From contig JAILQK010000136.1 of the NCBI GenBank assembly GCA_024699045.1, positions 1-38,500 of the forward strand: a DNA stretch of 38,500 bases, read 5' to 3'. This DNA comes from Lachnospiraceae bacterium. GTDB lineage: Bacteria > Bacillota > Clostridia > Lachnospirales > Lachnospiraceae. The number at the start of each line of letters is the position of its first letter. Within the stretch, counting starts at the first letter, position 1. Made by a program: the position numbers and the translations under genes. The notes beneath the pieces are model-generated. The model saw nothing but the letters and a program-made list of their open reading frames with translations. It did no database searches and was not told the DNA's origin. This document shows positions 35,105 to 38,500 of this stretch, one piece after another.

Positions 35105-35587
35105 ATGGCAGTTGCATTATATCCGGGTTCTTTTGATCCGGTGACTTATGGACATATTGATGTGATCAGGAGAGCATCATCTTTATTTGATTCGCTGACG
35201 GTCGCAGTACTCAATAACGGGGCAAAGTCGCCGTTGTTTTCTGTTGATGAACGTGTTAATATGTTACGTGACGTGTGCCGGGACATCCCCGGGATCAAGG
35301 TCGAATCCTTTTCGGGACTGACCGCCGACTATGTGCAAAACCATGGTTATGATGTCATTATCAGAGGATTGAGGGCCGTCACTGATTTTGAATACGAGTT
35401 GCAGATGGCACAGACGAACAGAAAGCTGGCGCCCGGAGCGGACACGGTTTTCCTTACCACAAGCCTTGAATATGCATATCTTTCTTCTACGACGGTAAAA
35501 GAGGTGGCATATTACGGCGGAGATATCAGCCAGTTCGTACCGGAAAATATTGCGGCTCTTATATTTGAAAAGTTTGATAAGAAGTAG
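35105..35587 (+). CDS. coaD: Phosphopantetheine adenylyltransferase
   Basis: 160 residues from ATG 35105, 5 nt behind GGGAGG; the in-frame GTG at 35099 overlaps the ribosome site and is rejected. CoaD joins ATP and 4'-phosphopantetheine to dephospho-CoA, the fourth step of CoA synthesis. It starts [23 protein letters not shown], holding the nucleotidyl-transfer T-x-G-H motif, and has [20 protein letters not shown] and the late motif [18 protein letters not shown]. Length is normal. Confidence 0.97.
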   Translation: MAVALYPGSFDPVTYGHIDVIRRASSLFDSLTVAVLNNGAKSPLFSVDERVNMLRDVCRDIPGIKVESFSGLTADYVQNHGYDVIIRGLRAVTDFEYELQMAQTNRKLAPGADTVFLTTSLEYAYLSSTTVKEVAYYGGDISQFVPENIAALIFEKFDKK

Positions 35588-35595
35588 GAAGGGAT

Positions 35596-36324
35596 ATGGC
35601 TAGTAAGATCGAACAGACTATCGAAGATATTTATGATTATCTGGAAACCTGCAAATTTGCTGCGTTCAGTAATAAAGAAAGCATCATAGTAAACAGGGAT
35701 GATTTATTTGACCTTCTCGAGGAATTAAAGAGCAATATACCCGAGGAGATCAAGCACAGTCGTCAGATAGTGGCAAACCGTGATGCGATACTTGAGAATG
35801 CAAAGGCAAATGCACAGGTTCTTTTAGCAAAAGCCGAAGAGAAGCAGGGTGAGCTTGTCGAGAAGAATGCGATCATGCAGGAGGCTTATTCTCAGGCACA
35901 GGAGGTTGTGAACCAGGCCAATGCCAATGCGCTCGAACTCTTAAATCAGGCTACTACCGAGGCTAATGCCTATCAGATGTCAGCGATGAGATATACGGAT
36001 GATTCTCTGGCGGGGATCTCGGATATCCTAACAAAAGCCATTAACGATGCCCAGAGCAGATATTCGGATCTTATCAGTTCACTTTCCGGGATCTTACAGG
36101 TGGTCAATAATGACCGGGCACAGCTCCAGATCGCAAATGATACCGAGCAGGTCATGATACCCGGCGGAGCTCAGCCACAGGGACAGGTTCAGGTTAAGAA
36201 CCGTGGGGCACAGCCACAGGCACAGACTTCTTCAAGACAGGGAGAGGCGCCCAAGGCCCCGGTAGTTGACAGAGCAAATTCGATCAGGGAAGAAATTGAC
36301 GATGACGATATAGACGATATCTGA
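35596..36324 (+). CDS. Coiled-coil protein of unknown function with acidic C-terminus
   Basis: 242 residues, no signal or membrane segment. Residues about 55-185 are a long Ala/Gln/Asn-rich coiled coil (ILENAKANAQVLLAKAEEKQ, VVNQANANALELLNQATTEA) like the stalk subunits of ATP synthases (E/H-type) or DivIVA-like scaffolds. Residues about 190-225 form a Gln/Pro-rich linker (GAQPQGQVQVKNRGAQPQ), and the protein ends in the acidic EEIDDDDIDDI. Similar proteins in Lachnospiraceae are, as I recall, often labelled ATPase subunits, but there is no ATPase operon here, so I would not accept that label. AGGAAGGG lies just before the ATG. Sits between coaD and pepD, 1 nt from the latter. Confidence 0.8.
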   Translation: MASKIEQTIEDIYDYLETCKFAAFSNKESIIVNRDDLFDLLEELKSNIPEEIKHSRQIVANRDAILENAKANAQVLLAKAEEKQGELVEKNAIMQEAYSQAQEVVNQANANALELLNQATTEANAYQMSAMRYTDDSLAGISDILTKAINDAQSRYSDLISSLSGILQVVNNDRAQLQIANDTEQVMIPGGAQPQGQVQVKNRGAQPQAQTSSRQGEAPKAPVVDRANSIREEIDDDDIDDI

Positions 36325-36325
36325 T

Positions 36326-37780
36326 ATGGGGATATTAAACGGGACAGAACCTAAAAAGGTTTTTGAATATTTCGAGGAGATCTGCGGTATTCCTCACGGA
36401 TCCGGCAATACCAGACAGTTGTCGGACCATCTCAAAGATTTTGCCAAAAAACACGGATTTAATTACAATCAGGAACCCTGCGGGAACCTGATCATCTATA
36501 AGCCTGCCAGTGCCGGGTATGAAAAATCCCCCTCGGTCTGCCTGCAGGGGCATATCGACATGGTGTGTGAAAAAGCCATGGATTCCAGACATGATTTCAA
36601 AAAAGATCCGCTTCCCATAGCCATTATGGATGATGAAGTTTTTTCCAAAGGGACCACGCTCGGCGCGGATGACGGGATCGCGGTAGCCATGATACTTGCG
36701 ATACTTGACAGCGATGAATACGAGCATCCCGCTATTGAAGCAGTGTTTACGGTCGACGAAGAGACCGGGATGGAGGGGGCAAAGGCGTTCAATTACGATT
36801 CCATTCATTCCAGGAGAGTGATCAATCTTGATTCTGAGGATGAAGGGATCTTCTATGTCAGCAGTGCCGGCGGTCTCAGAGCAAATATCAGCCTTCCGGT
36901 CGACTTGAAAGATCACAAGGGGATCGAATATGATATCGTGATCTCGGGACTTCACGGGGGCCACTCGGGCGAGCATATCGACAAGTACTATGCCAATGCC
37001 ATTGAGATAATGGGCCGTCTCTTAAGCTTCCTGCAGAAGCGGATGAAATTCCGTATCGCGGAGCTATCCGGGGGACTTATGGATAATGCCATTCCGAGAG
37101 AGGCGGGATGCCGCCTTATCGTATCCGTTGAGAATTCCACAACCTTCGAGCAGGAGGTCGCGGAATTCGAGAGCATTATCAAAAACGAATATAAAGCCAA
37201 TGAAGACAATATGATGATCTATTGTGAGAATCTGGGCGAATCGGAGCGGAAGGTCCTTCGCAATGATTCGGCCAAAAAGGTCATTTATCTCCTTACTGTC
37301 GTCCCTAACGGTGTGATCAAGATGTGCAGGGAAAAAGGACAGCAGGATATGGTCGAAACAAGCCTTAATCTCGGCATCATGAGGATGAGCGATGAGAAAT
37401 TCTTCCTGGAGTCTGCTTTAAGGAGTTCGATCTCCACCGAGAAATATGCCCTTTCATCAAAGCTTCGGACCATCGCAGAGATGGCAGGAGCCGAATACAG
37501 TGAGAGAGGGGATTATCCGGCCTGGGAATTTTCCGAGGACTCCTATCTCAGGGATATGCTCATAAGGCTTTACGAGAGTATGTTCGGGCGTTCGCCGATC
37601 ATAAAAGGCGTGCATGCGGGGCTTGAGTGCGGGATAATCTATAACGCGCTCAAACCGGTGGATATAATCTCCTTCGGTCCGAATATCAGTGATGCTCATA
37701 CTCCCAAAGAGGCGCTGTCTATTTCTTCCGTTGAGCGGACCTTTAACCTGCTGGTTTCTCTTTTGCGGGAATTGAAATGA
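36326..37780 (+). CDS. pepD: Cytosolic M20-family dipeptidase (PepD, aminoacyl-histidine dipeptidase type)
   Basis: 484 residues, typical length. A di-zinc peptidase that cleaves a wide range of dipeptides in the cytoplasm. Metal and catalytic motifs are in place: LQGHIDMVCEK (His and Asp), LGADDGIAVAMILAIL (bridging Asp), TVDEETGMEGA (catalytic Glu and metal Glu), LDSEDEG, and the lid-domain GLHGGHSGEHID; the last metal His is in GPNISDAHTPKE. ATG 36326 lies 1 nt after the previous stop with no good ribosome site, so translation is likely coupled. The stop overlaps the next ATG (ATGA, 37777-37780). Confidence 0.95.
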   Translation: MGILNGTEPKKVFEYFEEICGIPHGSGNTRQLSDHLKDFAKKHGFNYNQEPCGNLIIYKPASAGYEKSPSVCLQGHIDMVCEKAMDSRHDFKKDPLPIAIMDDEVFSKGTTLGADDGIAVAMILAILDSDEYEHPAIEAVFTVDEETGMEGAKAFNYDSIHSRRVINLDSEDEGIFYVSSAGGLRANISLPVDLKDHKGIEYDIVISGLHGGHSGEHIDKYYANAIEIMGRLLSFLQKRMKFRIAELSGGLMDNAIPREAGCRLIVSVENSTTFEQEVAEFESIIKNEYKANEDNMMIYCENLGESERKVLRNDSAKKVIYLLTVVPNGVIKMCREKGQQDMVETSLNLGIMRMSDEKFFLESALRSSISTEKYALSSKLRTIAEMAGAEYSERGDYPAWEFSEDSYLRDMLIRLYESMFGRSPIIKGVHAGLECGIIYNALKPVDIISFGPNISDAHTPKEALSISSVERTFNLLVSLLRELK

Positions 37781-38337
37781 AAAAAGGACAGTTCGGCTAT
37801 ATCAGGACAATGAAGCTAAAGAGCGGTCTCAGCGCAGCGATACTTGCAGCCTTCGCCGCTCTGATCTTTTATCTGGGGATACGGTTGTTTCCCGACAGCA
37901 GGACGCTTGTCGGCATAGTTACGGTACTCATCTGTATACCCGCGGCCATGGTTCTCGTGAGGTTCATAATGTTCATGCGGTTTCCTCCGGGCAGCAAAGA
38001 AGTCTTTGATATTATAGAGGCGGATAGAGGCGGGGTACCGGTTTTTTATGATTCGATAATCACTACTCCGGACAAGAGTTACGGAGTCAATGCTTTCATA
38101 TCCGCGGACGGGAGCCTGCTCGGCTATACGGAATATCCGGGTGTGGATATCCCGAAGCTCGAAAAGCATATCAAGGATATCTTTCTTGCAAATCAATATA
38201 AAGATCTGAACATCAAGGTTTTTACCGACAGGGAGAAATTCGTGGACAGGCTTAAGGCGCTGTCCGGGAGATATACAGATCCCGGAGACGGGGCTGAGGA
38301 TGCAGTCCTGCATCTGATCGGAAGGATCTCGCTTTGA
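37777..38337 (+). CDS. Membrane protein of unknown function, two N-terminal helices
   Basis: 186 residues, not recognised. Two hydrophobic segments (about 17-36 and 42-63) separated by a short PDSRT turn anchor a cytoplasmic or external domain of about 120 residues with beta and helix character (FDIIEADRGGVPVFYDSI, KLEKHIKDIFLANQYKDLNIKVFTD). With a basic N-terminus and a short hairpin, the soluble part is predicted to be cytoplasmic. The ATG overlaps the pepD stop by 4 nt and its own stop overlaps the next TTG start by 4 nt, so it is embedded in a tightly coupled operon. Confidence 0.75.
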   Translation: MKKGQFGYIRTMKLKSGLSAAILAAFAALIFYLGIRLFPDSRTLVGIVTVLICIPAAMVLVRFIMFMRFPPGSKEVFDIIEADRGGVPVFYDSIITTPDKSYGVNAFISADGSLLGYTEYPGVDIPKLEKHIKDIFLANQYKDLNIKVFTDREKFVDRLKALSGRYTDPGDGAEDAVLHLIGRISL

Positions 38338-38500
38338 TAGAATTTATCATATCCGAACGGGAAGCAGGTCTCACTGTTTTCAGATATGCTTCCAGGGTTT
38401 TGGACAAAGCTCCACAGAGTCTCATCCGTAAATTCATACGAAACAAAAACATCGAGCTTAACGGAAAAAAGAGCCGTGATGAGGCGGTCCTTTCGGGAGG
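38334..38500 (+). CDS. RluC/RluD-type pseudouridine synthase, 3'-truncated by the window end
   Basis: 55 complete codons to the end of the window. It begins at TTG 38334 (TTGA overlap with the previous stop), 7 nt after GGAAGGA. The product starts MIEFIISEREAGLTVFRYAS and continues RVLDKAPQSLIRKFIRNKNIELNGKK, an S4 RNA-binding domain as found at the N-terminus of the RluC/RluD rRNA pseudouridine synthases. The catalytic domain lies beyond the window, so the exact member and target cannot be named. Confidence 0.8.
   Translation, partial: MIEFIISEREAGLTVFRYASRVLDKAPQSLIRKFIRNKNIELNGKKSRDEAVLSG

Noticed and set aside
20306-38430. Shared peptide LIRKFIRNK in the EAL protein (near residue 12) and in the S4 domain of the last gene
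   Set aside because: Nine residues in otherwise unrelated contexts, basic and helix-prone; a coincidence is the simplest reading, and the flanking sequences do not align.

Overview
The window is a gene-dense, entirely plus-strand stretch of a bacterial chromosome. I infer a member of the Lachnospiraceae (Clostridia, Bacillota). The grounds are the DUF1846 and DUF4317 proteins side by side, strong AGGAGG-type ribosome sites, TTG starts, a GC content near one half, and anaerobe-type enzymes (cytosolic PepD, a short SerA with one ACT domain, an archaeal/fungal-type Asd). I see no insertion sequence, phage gene, CRISPR array or rRNA.

Three intrinsic terminators (about 6257, 17070 and 30089) and five sigma-A-like promoters divide the window into transcription blocks. 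Block A (1-6285) holds a 5'-truncated DUF1846 gene, a DUF4317 gene, a small orphan gene and a very large membrane hybrid histidine kinase. Block B (6302-17102) is a biosynthetic run: yajC, leuB, ilvD, ilvB, serC, serA, a DUF1015 gene, a branching-enzyme homologue that has lost nearly all its catalytic residues, and tRNA-Thr(CGT). Block C (17172-28600) holds a small membrane protein gene, argH, asd, an EAL (c-di-GMP phosphodiesterase-type) gene, topB, a left-handed beta-helix protein gene, and a three-gene set: TelA-like, XpaC-like and a substrate-binding/VWA lipoprotein. Block D (28614-30122) is eno alone, with highly biased codon use. Block E (30162 to the end) holds a type IIA topoisomerase pair (parE/parC type), rsmD, coaD, a coiled-coil protein gene, pepD, a two-helix membrane protein gene and the start of an RluC/RluD-type pseudouridine synthase gene.

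Much of the region supplies amino acid precursors (Leu/Ile/Val, Ser, Arg, Asp-family). Signalling genes (hybrid kinase, EAL protein) and DNA topology genes (TopB, ParE/ParC) are interspersed.

The most interesting items are the apparently dead GlgB paralogue downstream of serCA-DUF1015, the TelA/XpaC/VWA-lipoprotein cassette as a possible envelope-stress system, the lysine-rich repeat tail on TopB, and the degenerate GGDEF modules in two signalling proteins.
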